The notes under the pieces: model-generated
What the model was told of the DNA's origin: nothing
What the model saw: the letters and a program-made list of their open reading frames with translations, nothing else
The model's database searches: none
In this document: positions 19,089-27,145 of the stretch, one piece after another
Position numbering within the stretch: the stretch's first letter is position 1
How the letters are laid out: each line of letters begins with the position of its first letter
Made by a program: the position numbers and the translations under genes
Assembly (NCBI GenBank): GCA_947497905.1
Contig: CANMIH010000001.1
Location: 682,001-746,000, forward strand
DNA from: an uncultured Pelagimonas sp.
GTDB taxonomy: Bacteria; Pseudomonadota; Alphaproteobacteria; Rhodobacterales; Rhodobacteraceae
Direction of reading: 5' to 3'
DNA: 64,000 nt

Positions 19089-20192
19089 ATGTTGGGGCAG
19101 GGGGCGTTGAATGTGCTGGGGGCGATGTCCGGCACCTCATTGGATGGGGTCGATGCGGCGGTGATCCGCACTGATGGTGAGCAGATACTGGAATTTGGCC
19201 GGTCAGAGTATCGGCCCTACAGCGATCCTGAGCGCGCGGTGCTGCGGGCGGCGCTGGGGCGCTGGCAGGAGGATGACGTTGCCGAGGCGCGCGAGGTGAT
19301 TCACAGCGCGCATATCGATCTGTTGTCCCGCTTTGACGATGTGGATCTGATCGGGTTCCACGGCCAGACGCTGGCCCATGATCCCAAAGGACGTGGCACC
19401 CATCAAATGGGCGATGGCGCGGTTCTGGCGCGGGCGCTTGGTGTGCCGGTGGTCTGGGATTTCCGCAGCGCGGATGTGGCACTGGGGGGCGAAGGCGCGC
19501 CGCTGGCGCCGTTTTACCATTTTGCCTGCGCCAAACGTATCCAGGCCGATACGCCCATCGCCTTCCTCAATCTCGGTGGGGTTGGTAACATCACTTGGGT
19601 GGACCCCCGCAAAGAGACCCCGCAAGAGCCCGGCGCGCTTTTGGCCTTTGACACCGGGCCGGCCAATGCGCCGATCAATGACCTCGTGGCCGAACGTCTG
19701 GGGCTCGATTGTGATCTGGATGGCAAGATTGCCGCCAAAGGGCGGGTTGAGGACGGCGCGCTTGAGCTGTTTCTGGCCGAAAGCTATTTCCGCAAGATGC
19801 CACCCAAATCCCTCGACCGGGATGATTTTTCGCTGATGATGGATCTTGTGCGTGAACTCAGCGACGCAGATGCTGCCGCCACAATGACCGCCATGGCCGC
19901 CGCCGCTGTGATGCAGGGGATCGAACACTGTCCCAGCCTGCCCTCGCGGCTGCTTGTCACCGGTGGGGGGCGCAAAAACCCAGTGATGATGAAAATGTTG
20001 CAGGCCGGATTGGATTGTCCGGTCGACGCGATCGAAACCGCCGGATTGGATGGCGACATGTTAGAGGCACAGGCCTTCGCCTTTCTCGCCATGCGCGTGG
20101 CCCGTGGATTGCCAACATCCGCGCCCTCTACAACGGGCGTAGCCGCTGCGGTAGGCGGCGGGCAGAAGAGCCTGCCAGCGACTGAGAGCTAA
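19089..20192 (+). CDS. anmK: anhydro-N-acetylmuramic acid kinase
   Basis: Phosphorylates 1,6-anhydro-MurNAc released during peptidoglycan turnover and opens the anhydro ring, feeding recycling. The 367 residues carry the N-terminal [12 protein letters not shown] phosphate loop, [22 protein letters not shown] and [12 protein letters not shown], and a C-terminal domain with [12 protein letters not shown]. All are typical of AnmK. The start is the ATG at 19089, with GAGGG upstream. Confidence 0.95.
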   Translation: MLGQGALNVLGAMSGTSLDGVDAAVIRTDGEQILEFGRSEYRPYSDPERAVLRAALGRWQEDDVAEAREVIHSAHIDLLSRFDDVDLIGFHGQTLAHDPKGRGTHQMGDGAVLARALGVPVVWDFRSADVALGGEGAPLAPFYHFACAKRIQADTPIAFLNLGGVGNITWVDPRKETPQEPGALLAFDTGPANAPINDLVAERLGLDCDLDGKIAAKGRVEDGALELFLAESYFRKMPPKSLDRDDFSLMMDLVRELSDADAAATMTAMAAAAVMQGIEHCPSLPSRLLVTGGGRKNPVMMKMLQAGLDCPVDAIETAGLDGDMLEAQAFAFLAMRVARGLPTSAPSTTGVAAAVGGGQKSLPATES

Positions 20193-20222
20193 GAATGGCA
20201 CCGAAAGCGGTTATGTGTCCGG

Positions 20223-20244
20223 CCTAGGTTGTCTTTGACCTAGG
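20223..20244. promoter_or_regulatory. inverted repeat upstream of the MFS gene
   Basis: CCTAGGT and ACCTAGG are perfect 7-bp arms 8 bp apart, ending 38 bp before the MFS start. This could be an operator for the transporter or a weak hairpin at the end of anmK; no T-tract follows. Confidence 0.4.
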
Positions 20245-20282
20245 GTGTTGTGCTTGGTCGTGGTTCCGTCATTGTTGCAGGC

Positions 20283-21572
20283 ATGAGTACCGACATTGAT
20301 TTTTCATTCACTGTATTGACGGGTCCGGCGCGACGACACATTCGGGTGTTTCAGATCCACCAGTTTCTTGACCGGTTTGCGATGGGGTTGACCGTTGCGG
20401 TTGTTGCTTTGGCACTGACCGACCGTGGTATGGATCTTTTTCAGATTTCGCTCCTCTTCGGCGTCTATTCGGTTACGACCATGACGCTGGAGTTGCCCTT
20501 TGGCGGGCTCGCCGACAGCATTGGACGTAAGCCGGTCTTTTTTACGGCGGTCGTCGCAAGTTTGATCTCTCTGGCGCTCTTTCTCGCAACACGTAACTTC
20601 TACGTTCTGGCGCTGTCATTTGCGTTTATTGGGTTCGGACGCGCGCTCCGTTCTGGCACGCTGGATGCGTGGTTTGTGGAGACCTTCAAAACCATCGCGC
20701 CAAATGTGGATGTTCAACCCGCACTCGCCAAAGCGCAATCGGCCAATGCCATGGGCTTGGCCTTTGGGGCCATTCTGGGCGGTCTGCTGCCTGATATCTT
20801 GGGCTCCGTCGCGACACGTGTCGGTTTCGGCATCTACGATGTGTCCTATGTTGCAAGCTTTGGTGTGATGCTGGGCGTGTTTGTGTTCACCATGGTCGCG
20901 ATCGTCGAAGCGCCGCGCCCGACGAGTGGCAGGGCTCTTAGGCAGGGGTTCGCAAATGTCCCACGGGTGATCAGGGAGGCAGGCCGTCTCGCCTTGAAAC
21001 ACCCGATATTGTCGGTTCTTTTGACAGCGCAGGCCTTCTTTCTGATGGCGACCAACCCGGTCGAGGTTATCTGGCCAACGCATGCCAAGCCAATGATAGA
21101 TGCGGATTACGCAAACACCCTCATTGGCGTCCTGACGGCGACGTATTTCTTTTCCAACGCTCTGGGTGCGTCAGTGTCGCCGCATGTCAGTCGGCTGTTC
21201 AAACGCCGGCATGCCGTGACACTCGCGGCGACATTCGCGTGTTTGGCGGGCCTTCAGATCCTATTGGCGTTGCAGGGCCATATCATCGGCTTCCTGTTGG
21301 CTTTCATTGTGTATTCGGTGTTTTTGGGCGTGAGCGAGACACCCGAGAGTAGCATTTTACATCGCTGTGTCGCAGACCGTCAGCGGTCCACCATGCTGTC
21401 GTTGCGGTCATTGATCAAACAGTTGGGCGCGGCCGTGGGTTTGGTTTTGGTCGGAGCCATCGCCGACGTCTACTCTGCCCCTGTCGCGTGGAGTGTCGGG
21501 GCGATTTTTCTTGTCATCGCCGTCATTTTGACCTTGGTTTTGGTAATACGATTGGAAGTAGAAACCGGCTAG
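20283..21572 (+). CDS. MFS transporter
   Basis: A 429-residue major facilitator with about twelve membrane helices. The loop between helices 2 and 3 reads GGLADSIGRKPVFF, the diagnostic MFS motif, and a long cytoplasmic loop separates the halves (about 200-240). The sequence resembles drug/metabolite exporters, but substrate cannot be assigned. The ATG at 20283 is used; a TTG-started extension of 11 residues is possible. It stands alone, with a hyphenated palindrome upstream. Confidence 0.88.
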   Translation: MSTDIDFSFTVLTGPARRHIRVFQIHQFLDRFAMGLTVAVVALALTDRGMDLFQISLLFGVYSVTTMTLELPFGGLADSIGRKPVFFTAVVASLISLALFLATRNFYVLALSFAFIGFGRALRSGTLDAWFVETFKTIAPNVDVQPALAKAQSANAMGLAFGAILGGLLPDILGSVATRVGFGIYDVSYVASFGVMLGVFVFTMVAIVEAPRPTSGRALRQGFANVPRVIREAGRLALKHPILSVLLTAQAFFLMATNPVEVIWPTHAKPMIDADYANTLIGVLTATYFFSNALGASVSPHVSRLFKRRHAVTLAATFACLAGLQILLALQGHIIGFLLAFIVYSVFLGVSETPESSILHRCVADRQRSTMLSLRSLIKQLGAAVGLVLVGAIADVYSAPVAWSVGAIFLVIAVILTLVLVIRLEVETG

Positions 21573-21782
21573 CTGACACGGATGAGGCGCGCACCACGCG
21601 TGTCTGCCCATCTACCGGCTTTCGGTGCATTTCTGGCCATATTCGCAGGCCTTTCAGCCAAGCACACAAGTGAAACACTCTATTGGGGGGCGGTTTAGCT
21701 ATCTTACAGACGAAGGAGCGCGCAGGCTTTTTGGCCGGGTGCGCCCTTCGTTGCGATTTTTCTTGAAAAATCGGGGGCGAGA

Positions 21783-22793
21783 TCAACCGCCGGTGTGGCT
21801 CATGTGGCGCATCATTTTGCCGTCGGCTTTTTGACGTGAATAGTCAAAATCATGGCCCTTGGGTTTGTGGGTGATGGCCTCGCGGATGGCGGCCTCAAGG
21901 GCGGCGTCATCGCCGGGATGATTGCGCAGCGGTGCACGCAGATCGGCGTAATCTTCCTGTCCCAAACACATAAACAGATCGCCGGTGCAGGTCAGGCGAA
22001 CGCGGTTGCAGCTTTCGCAGAAGTTATGGCTCAGCGGCGTGATAAAGCCGATACGTTGACCGGTTTCCTCAAGACGGACATAGCGCGCAGGCCCGCCGGT
22101 GCTGTCCGGCAGGTCCGTGACTGTGTATTGATCCGAGAGCCTTTCGCGCAGGTCGGTCAGTTTCCAATACTGATCCAGGCGCATTTCGCTGCCGATATCG
22201 TCCCCCATGGGCATGACTTCGATCCAGGTCAGATCAACACCCCGGTCGGCGCACCATTCGGTGATCGAAAACAGCTCGTCTTCGTTGAAGCCTTTGAGTG
22301 CCACCGCATTCAGTTTAACCCGCAGCCCGGCCTCAAGCGCGGCATCAATGCCACGCAGAACCGCTGGCAGGCGGCCCCAGCGAGTAACCTTGGCAAACTT
22401 CTCTTCGTCGAGTGTATCAAGAGAGACATTCACGCGGCGCACACCAGCGGCATAAAGATCTTTGGCAAAGCGGGTGAGCTGTGACCCATTGGTGGTCAGG
22501 GTCAGCTCTTTCAGCGCGCCGCTTTCAAGATGCCGGGACATGCCGTGGAAGAATTGCATGATGTTGCGGCGCACAAGCGGCTCACCGCCGGTGATCCGCA
22601 GCTTTTCGACCCCCATATCGACAAAAGCCGTGCAAAGCCTATCTAACTCCTCCAGCGTCAGGAGTTCTTTCTTCGGAAGAAAGGTCATATTCTCAGACAT
22701 GCAATAGACACACCGAAAGTCGCATCGGTCGGTGACCGAGACTCTCAGATAGGAAATCGGGCGCATGAACGGGTCGATAAGAGGTGCTGTCAT
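21783..22793 (-). CDS. moaA: GTP 3',8-cyclase (molybdenum cofactor synthesis)
   Basis: Radical-SAM enzyme that converts GTP to 3',8-cH2GTP, the first step of molybdopterin synthesis. The N-terminal cluster motif is CDFRCVYC (Cys24, Cys28, Cys31 from ATG 22793), and the C-terminal auxiliary cluster is built from [11 protein letters not shown] and a further Cys. The protein ends in Gly-Gly as required for activity. At 336 residues it is full length. An in-frame ATG at 22811 is an alternative. It is divergent from the lipoprotein gene. Confidence 0.96.
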   Translation of the reverse strand: MTAPLIDPFMRPISYLRVSVTDRCDFRCVYCMSENMTFLPKKELLTLEELDRLCTAFVDMGVEKLRITGGEPLVRRNIMQFFHGMSRHLESGALKELTLTTNGSQLTRFAKDLYAAGVRRVNVSLDTLDEEKFAKVTRWGRLPAVLRGIDAALEAGLRVKLNAVALKGFNEDELFSITEWCADRGVDLTWIEVMPMGDDIGSEMRLDQYWKLTDLRERLSDQYTVTDLPDSTGGPARYVRLEETGQRIGFITPLSHNFCESCNRVRLTCTGDLFMCLGQEDYADLRAPLRNHPGDDAALEAAIREAITHKPKGHDFDYSRQKADGKMMRHMSHTGG

Positions 22794-22870
22794 AACGAAG
22801 AACCTAGTCATCTGCGGTGAATTCGGCAAGGCTGGGGGTACGAGAGTTTGGAGGCGACCATAGTCGTAGT

Positions 22871-23359
22871 ATGATGAGCGTAAGAATTTTGATCCCCGCC
22901 GTATTGATTTTGTCGGCCTGCTCGAACCTGCCTATTCAGGCGGATAAGCCTGAAACCACAGAAGTAATTGAACCAACCCGCCCTCAGGCCCGGCCAGAAG
23001 CGCTGGCTCCGGCACCGCCTGCAGATGCGCGGACGGTGGAACAATTTGACACAACTACGGCATCTGAGCGGGCCGAGGCCGCGGCGGCTCCCGCGAAATC
23101 TGGTGAGATCAAACTGGGCGAGACCGTCGCCAGCCTTGGGGATCCGACCAAACCTGGTTTCTGGCTGGAGACCCCGTTGGTGTCTGAGGCCACAACCGGG
23201 CGGGTGCGGTTTCCCGGATCTGGCCGGTCTGCGCAGGTGGACCTGATCCCGATTGAGGGAGAAGCCACCGCCGGTAGCCGGATTTCGCTGGCCGCGATGC
23301 GCATCATTGAGGCACCTTTGACGGATCTGCCCACCCTTCAGGTGTTCACAGGAGGATAA
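22871..23359 (+). CDS. hypothetical lipoprotein
   Basis: A 162-residue protein with a short signal peptide ending in the lipobox LSAC (Cys17 from the first of two adjacent ATG codons). A Pro/Glu/Ala-rich spacer (about 20-75) precedes a compact C-terminal domain that ends in FTGG. The spacer suggests the folded part is held away from the membrane. It stops only 3 bp before the DUF4344 gene, so the two are an operon. Function is not recognised. Confidence 0.75.
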   Translation: MMSVRILIPAVLILSACSNLPIQADKPETTEVIEPTRPQARPEALAPAPPADARTVEQFDTTTASERAEAAAAPAKSGEIKLGETVASLGDPTKPGFWLETPLVSEATTGRVRFPGSGRSAQVDLIPIEGEATAGSRISLAAMRIIEAPLTDLPTLQVFTGG

Positions 23360-23362
23360 ACT

Positions 23363-24079
23363 ATGCGGTTTCTACCTTTCGCTTTTGCTCTGGCGGCCTT
23401 GCCCGTTTGGGCGGATGAGATGGAGGATGCCTTTGTTGAGGCGAACATGCTCGGGATTTTTTATCACGAGCTGGGGCATGCTTTGATTCATTCCGAAGGG
23501 GTGCCGATCTTTGGGCAAGAGGAAGATGCCGCAGATGTGTTTTCGATCTTTCTGATCGACACGCTTTACGAAGAAGAAAGCGCCGTATCGCTCGCTTATG
23601 ATGCGGCGCTAGGCTTTCTGGGTGAGGCAATAAATAGCGAAAGCCATGATGTGCCGTGGTGGGATGTGCATGGCCCCGATGAACAGCGGTTTTACAACAC
23701 GGTCTGCCTGTTTTATGGCGCAAATCCGGATGCCCGCGGCGAGTTCGCCGCAGATATGGAGCTGCCGATCGAGCGGGCGGACTATTGTCCAGAAGAGTTT
23801 GATCAGGCCTGGAACAGCTGGGGCATGATTTTGGATGAGCTGGCTGAGCGAAAAGATGGCCACCAAATCGAGTACAAAGGGGAACCCGGTCTGGTTGGCG
23901 AAATGTTGGCCGAAGAAGTGGCGGCGTTAAATTCCGAATTTCAGCTGTCTCACCCTTTGACCGTGGTGTTTGAAGACTGCGGCGAAGCCAACGCCTTTTA
24001 TGACCCCAATGTCCGGCAGATCACCATGTGTCGCGAATTTGAGGGACACCTGCGCCAACTGGAAGACTACTTCCAGTGA
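23363..24079 (+). CDS. DUF4344-type exported metallopeptidase
   Basis: A 238-residue protein with a signal peptide (cleavage near Ala17) and a zincin motif HELGH at residues 35-39. A downstream acidic region (GQEEDAADVFSIF, about 50-62) is positioned like the third metal-ligand segment of gluzincin-type peptidases. Several cysteines could form disulfides in the periplasm. The family is named DUF4344 from memory; its substrate is unknown. It is coupled to the upstream lipoprotein gene. Confidence 0.82.
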   Translation: MRFLPFAFALAALPVWADEMEDAFVEANMLGIFYHELGHALIHSEGVPIFGQEEDAADVFSIFLIDTLYEEESAVSLAYDAALGFLGEAINSESHDVPWWDVHGPDEQRFYNTVCLFYGANPDARGEFAADMELPIERADYCPEEFDQAWNSWGMILDELAERKDGHQIEYKGEPGLVGEMLAEEVAALNSEFQLSHPLTVVFEDCGEANAFYDPNVRQITMCREFEGHLRQLEDYFQ

Positions 24080-24093
24080 TATGACAGCTCACT

Positions 24094-24143
24094 AGGGCGG
24101 AGCATCATCTTCGAAAGTTCTGCGCAAGATGATGCCCCGCCCT
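24094..24143. terminator. bidirectional hairpin between convergent genes
   Basis: Arms AGGGCGG+GCATCATCTT and AAGATGATGC+CCGCCCT pair over 17 bp with one mismatch around a 14-base loop. It lies between the DUF4344 gene and the SDR gene, both of which end here. Confidence 0.7.
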
Positions 24144-24182
24144 TGAAGTCAGGCTCGTTGACTGGGTCAGACGGTGATCTGA

Positions 24183-24887
24183 TTAGACCGCGCGGGTGAG
24201 ACCCCCATCCACGCGCAGGTTCTGCCCCGTCATATAGGTGCCGTTTTCAGAGGCCAGCCAGCCAATCAAAGAGGCCACTTCCGCCTCTGTGCCATAGCGT
24301 CCCATCGGGATCGCTGCGCGACGGGCTTCGGTCTCGGGCAGACTGTCAATGTAGCCCGGCAAGACGTTGTTCATGCGAATGTTTTCCGAAGCGTATTTGT
24401 CAGCGAACAGTTTTGAGAACGCAGCCAAGCCAGCGCGGAACACCCCGGATGTTGGAAACTGCGGGTCCGGTTCAAAGGCCGCAAAGGTGGAGATATTGAG
24501 AATGGTGCCGCCGCCCTGCGCCTGCATGATCGGGGTGACCATCCGTGTCGGGCGAATGACGTTGAGCAGGTAATAGTCCATGCCCAGATGCCAATCGTCG
24601 TCCGAGATCTCAAGCACCGGGCCTTTCGGGCCATGGCCTGCAGAGTTCACCAGGACATCAACCCGGCCCCAGCGTGACATGGCGCCGTCGACCAGCGCCT
24701 GAAGATCCTCAACCACCAGATTGGACCCGGTGACGCCAAACCCGCCAAGTTCCTTGCCCAGAGCCTCGCCTTTTCCTGAGGACGACAAAACGCCGACGTG
24801 GAAGCCATCTGCGGCCAACTGCCGGGCTGCTGCGGCCCCAAGCCCGCTGCCACCTGCGGTGATTAGAGCTACTTTTTCTTGTGTCAT
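24183..24887 (-). CDS. SDR-family oxidoreductase with an altered active site
   Basis: A 234-residue short-chain dehydrogenase/reductase fold protein. The nucleotide-binding loop reads TAGGSGLGAAAA (about 10-21) and VNSAGHGPKGP replaces the usual NNAG. Where the catalytic Tyr-x3-Lys normally stands the protein has SGVFRAGLAAF, so both the Tyr and Lys appear replaced. It may be catalytically divergent or a binding protein. It is transcribed divergently from a LysR regulator across 97 bp, the usual arrangement for a regulator and its target. Confidence 0.85.
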   Translation of the reverse strand: MTQEKVALITAGGSGLGAAAARQLAADGFHVGVLSSSGKGEALGKELGGFGVTGSNLVVEDLQALVDGAMSRWGRVDVLVNSAGHGPKGPVLEISDDDWHLGMDYYLLNVIRPTRMVTPIMQAQGGGTILNISTFAAFEPDPQFPTSGVFRAGLAAFSKLFADKYASENIRMNNVLPGYIDSLPETEARRAAIPMGRYGTEAEVASLIGWLASENGTYMTGQNLRVDGGLTRAV

Positions 24888-24936
24888 TGGAGAAATCCTT
24901 TTCGAGATACCCCATCATGTCTGGTGTTTCTCCAAT
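24886..24936. promoter_or_regulatory. 10-bp inverted repeat in the SDR-LysR promoter region
   Basis: ATTGGAGAAA (24886-24895) and TTTCTCCAAT (24927-24936) are perfect arms 31 bp apart. The left arm includes the first two bases of the SDR start codon, so the pair could be a LysR operator or an mRNA stem hiding the SDR start. Confidence 0.4.
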
Positions 24937-24984
24937 TTGCGCGACAGAATTGCATGTCAGAGACAGTAGAAAAAATTGTGGCTT

Positions 24985-25836
24985 ATGGATGATCTCCCCC
25001 CTCTCAACGCCCTGCGTGCTTTTGATGCGGCCGGGCGTCATCTCAACTTCCGACGGGCGTCCGAGGATCTTGGGGTGACACAGGGCGCGGTGTCGCAACA
25101 TGTGCGCCAGCTTGAGGCGCATTTGGGGCTGGTGCTGTTCGAGCGTCTGCCTCGAGGGCTGGCCTTTACCCCGGAAGGGCGCGCCTATCACGTTGAGGTG
25201 TCAGAGGCGTTTCAGGCCTTGGTTGCCGCCACCCAGACGCTGAAACCGCAACCGGGCAAGGTGATGGTCAGTGTGACCCCCACCTTCGCCGCCAAATGGC
25301 TGATCCCCAATCTCGGTGCATTTGCCGAGGCTCACCCGGATATCGATCTGCGGGTGATGGCCACAGAGGCGCTGTCTCGGTTTCACAGCGATGGAATTGA
25401 TCTGGCCATCCGGCAGGGCCAGCCACCCGCGCGCGCGGCGTTGGATGTCGATCTGCTGTTTCGTCAGGATATCGTTGCGGTCGCCAGTCCTGCGATGATT
25501 GCCGCCCATCCCTCAGTGTCCGAGATGCCAAAACTCCATGACGCCCATAACCTGTGGCCCGAGTTCCTCAAACATCTCGGTCTGACAGATAGTTCCGCGC
25601 GCAATCTCCACTTCAATCAGACCGCGCTGGCGGTGGATGCGGCGGTGGCCGGGCAGGGGGCGGCGCTGGTGTCCCGATTTCTTGTGGCGCGTGAACTAGC
25701 GTCAGGGCAGCTCTGTCAAACTGTGCCGGATCATCTGAACGGCGGACAGGATTTCTATCTTCTGGCGCAGCGCAGCCGCAAAGCGGGCGGCGCCGTTGAT
25801 GTGGTGCGGGATTGGTTGCTGGCACAGGCGGATTAA
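24985..25836 (+). CDS. LysR-family transcriptional regulator
   Basis: A 283-residue regulator with an N-terminal winged helix-turn-helix (NFRRASEDLGVTQGAVSQHV, about 24-43) and a periplasmic-binding-protein-like effector domain, in the style of GcvA. ATG at 24985 begins MDDLPPLNALRAFDAAG as in the family. Divergent orientation to the SDR gene suggests that gene as its main target. It converges on the AlkD-like gene with a 4-bp overlap. The effector is unknown. Confidence 0.92.
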   Translation: MDDLPPLNALRAFDAAGRHLNFRRASEDLGVTQGAVSQHVRQLEAHLGLVLFERLPRGLAFTPEGRAYHVEVSEAFQALVAATQTLKPQPGKVMVSVTPTFAAKWLIPNLGAFAEAHPDIDLRVMATEALSRFHSDGIDLAIRQGQPPARAALDVDLLFRQDIVAVASPAMIAAHPSVSEMPKLHDAHNLWPEFLKHLGLTDSSARNLHFNQTALAVDAAVAGQGAALVSRFLVARELASGQLCQTVPDHLNGGQDFYLLAQRSRKAGGAVDVVRDWLLAQAD

Positions 25837-26513
25837 CGCAGGTATTTGCCAGCCTCTTTGCGGGCAAAAGCCTTCATGGCGCTGCCGTGCTCTTCGAGAA
25901 AGGCCTCAACCCGCGATGTATCATGCTTCGACAGCTCACGTAGCCACCAAGCAATGGCCTTTTGAATGAACCAATCGCGGTCAGGCACATATCTCGCGGC
26001 CCATCCCAGAACCCGGTCTCGCACCTCAAGATCCTGTTCTGTCGGGAAATTCTGTTTGGTCCAAGGCAGGGTGATCACCAGTGCCGCGCGGCGGGTCCAC
26101 ATGTGCTCGCTTGTGGTCCAGGCCTCAACCTCATCAATCCGGCTCGGATCGGCAACCAGACGCCGTGACCCGGCGGAACAGGCATGATCTGCAATTGCCC
26201 AGGCATCAAAGTCAGGCACCCAAGAGGCAATCAAGTGCCAGGCCGCATCATCGGGCCGAAGCCGGGCCTGTGTCAAAAGCTTGGCGGCGGCCACCCGCGT
26301 CTCGTGAATATCTGTCTGCCAAAGGCCCTCGGCCAAGGCTACGCGCTCTTCAACGCTAAGCTCACGTCGCCAGACCGTGGTCAGCGCATTGATATCCGGA
26401 TTGGACACCCCGAGATAGGTGCGGGGCACCTTGTGATAGGCGGCTTGCCCCTCAACCTTTTCAGGGACGGCCTTGGCCTTCAGTGCCTCAAAGGCGTCCT
26501 CAAGTGTCATCAT
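25833..26513 (-). CDS. DNA alkylation repair protein (AlkD-like HEAT repeats)
   Basis: A 226-residue all-helical protein of the AlkD/AlkC type, whose members excise bulky alkylated bases by capturing DNA in a HEAT-repeat cradle. Motifs include WTRRAALVITLPWTKQNF (about 138-155) and DRDWFIQKAIAWWLREL (about 178-194), which are typical. It overlaps the upstream PPOX-fold gene by 14 bp, so the pair is co-transcribed. Confidence 0.88.
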   Translation of the reverse strand: MMTLEDAFEALKAKAVPEKVEGQAAYHKVPRTYLGVSNPDINALTTVWRRELSVEERVALAEGLWQTDIHETRVAAAKLLTQARLRPDDAAWHLIASWVPDFDAWAIADHACSAGSRRLVADPSRIDEVEAWTTSEHMWTRRAALVITLPWTKQNFPTEQDLEVRDRVLGWAARYVPDRDWFIQKAIAWWLRELSKHDTSRVEAFLEEHGSAMKAFARKEAGKYLR

Positions 26514-27054
26514 CGATCACCACATGCGTCGGCATGCCATCAAGGGTTTCGGTGTTGCGGGTGCGCCAATAATCCTCGATCCCTTCGGGACCTTTGTCTT
26601 CGGCCCATTTGTTCAAAACGTCCCGGTCGCTGTCATAGGTGAAGAACGGCACGGAATAGCCGCAGGAACTCTGCACCAGATCGACCGACACATCATAGAT
26701 CTGTCGGGCCCCGACGTGTTCAGGAAACAGCGCATTAAGCTCTGCAAACTCTGCATCCCGAGGATGCAGGGTCCGGGCCGTGCCATAACACCTTAGAATA
26801 ATAGGCCGCGTGTCAAACGAAGCCCACATCACCGTCATCCGATTGACCCGCGCAAGATGCCCCGCGGTTTCGTTGCCCGAACCGGTCAGATTGCGCCAGA
26901 CAAGACGATTGGGCCCAAGCACACGCAGGGCATCTCCCCCTTTGGGTGAGATGTTCACGCGTCCTTCTTCGGCGGCGGACCCCACAAAAAAGATCTTCTG
27001 ATCTTCGATGAATTTTTGATGCGCCGCAGAGATTTCATCAAATTGTTTGCCCAT
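26500..27054 (-). CDS. pyridoxamine 5'-phosphate oxidase-family flavoprotein
   Basis: A 184-residue split-barrel protein of the PPOX superfamily (FFVGSAAEEGRVNISPKGGD, then LVWRNLTGSGNETAGHL), which bind FMN, F420 or haem. The specific activity cannot be told; it is not PdxH itself. The ATG at 27054 gives a family-like N-terminus, while longer frames run into the glmS 3' end. The dispersed AT-rich repeat at 27069 lies just upstream. It is probably co-transcribed with the AlkD-like gene. Confidence 0.85.
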   Translation of the reverse strand: MGKQFDEISAAHQKFIEDQKIFFVGSAAEEGRVNISPKGGDALRVLGPNRLVWRNLTGSGNETAGHLARVNRMTVMWASFDTRPIILRCYGTARTLHPRDAEFAELNALFPEHVGARQIYDVSVDLVQSSCGYSVPFFTYDSDRDVLNKWAEDKGPEGIEDYWRTRNTETLDGMPTHVVIDDDT

Positions 27055-27068
27055 ATCACGCCCCCGGT

Positions 27069-27092
27069 GCTTCTTCTTTTCGACAAATACTC
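27069..27092 (-). repeat. dispersed intergenic repeat, copy 1
   Basis: On the minus strand this reads GAGTATTT + GTC + GAAAAGAAGAAGC, ending 15 bp before the PPOX-family start. It is flanked by G5/C5-rich dyads (GGGGGC-AAA-GCCCCC at about 27119-27133). Related copies are at 42016 and 44791. Confidence 0.6.
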
Positions 27093-27145
27093 TGGGGGTG
27101 AATGGCCCGCAGGGCAAGAGGGGGCAAAGCCCCCATCTCCCGCCG

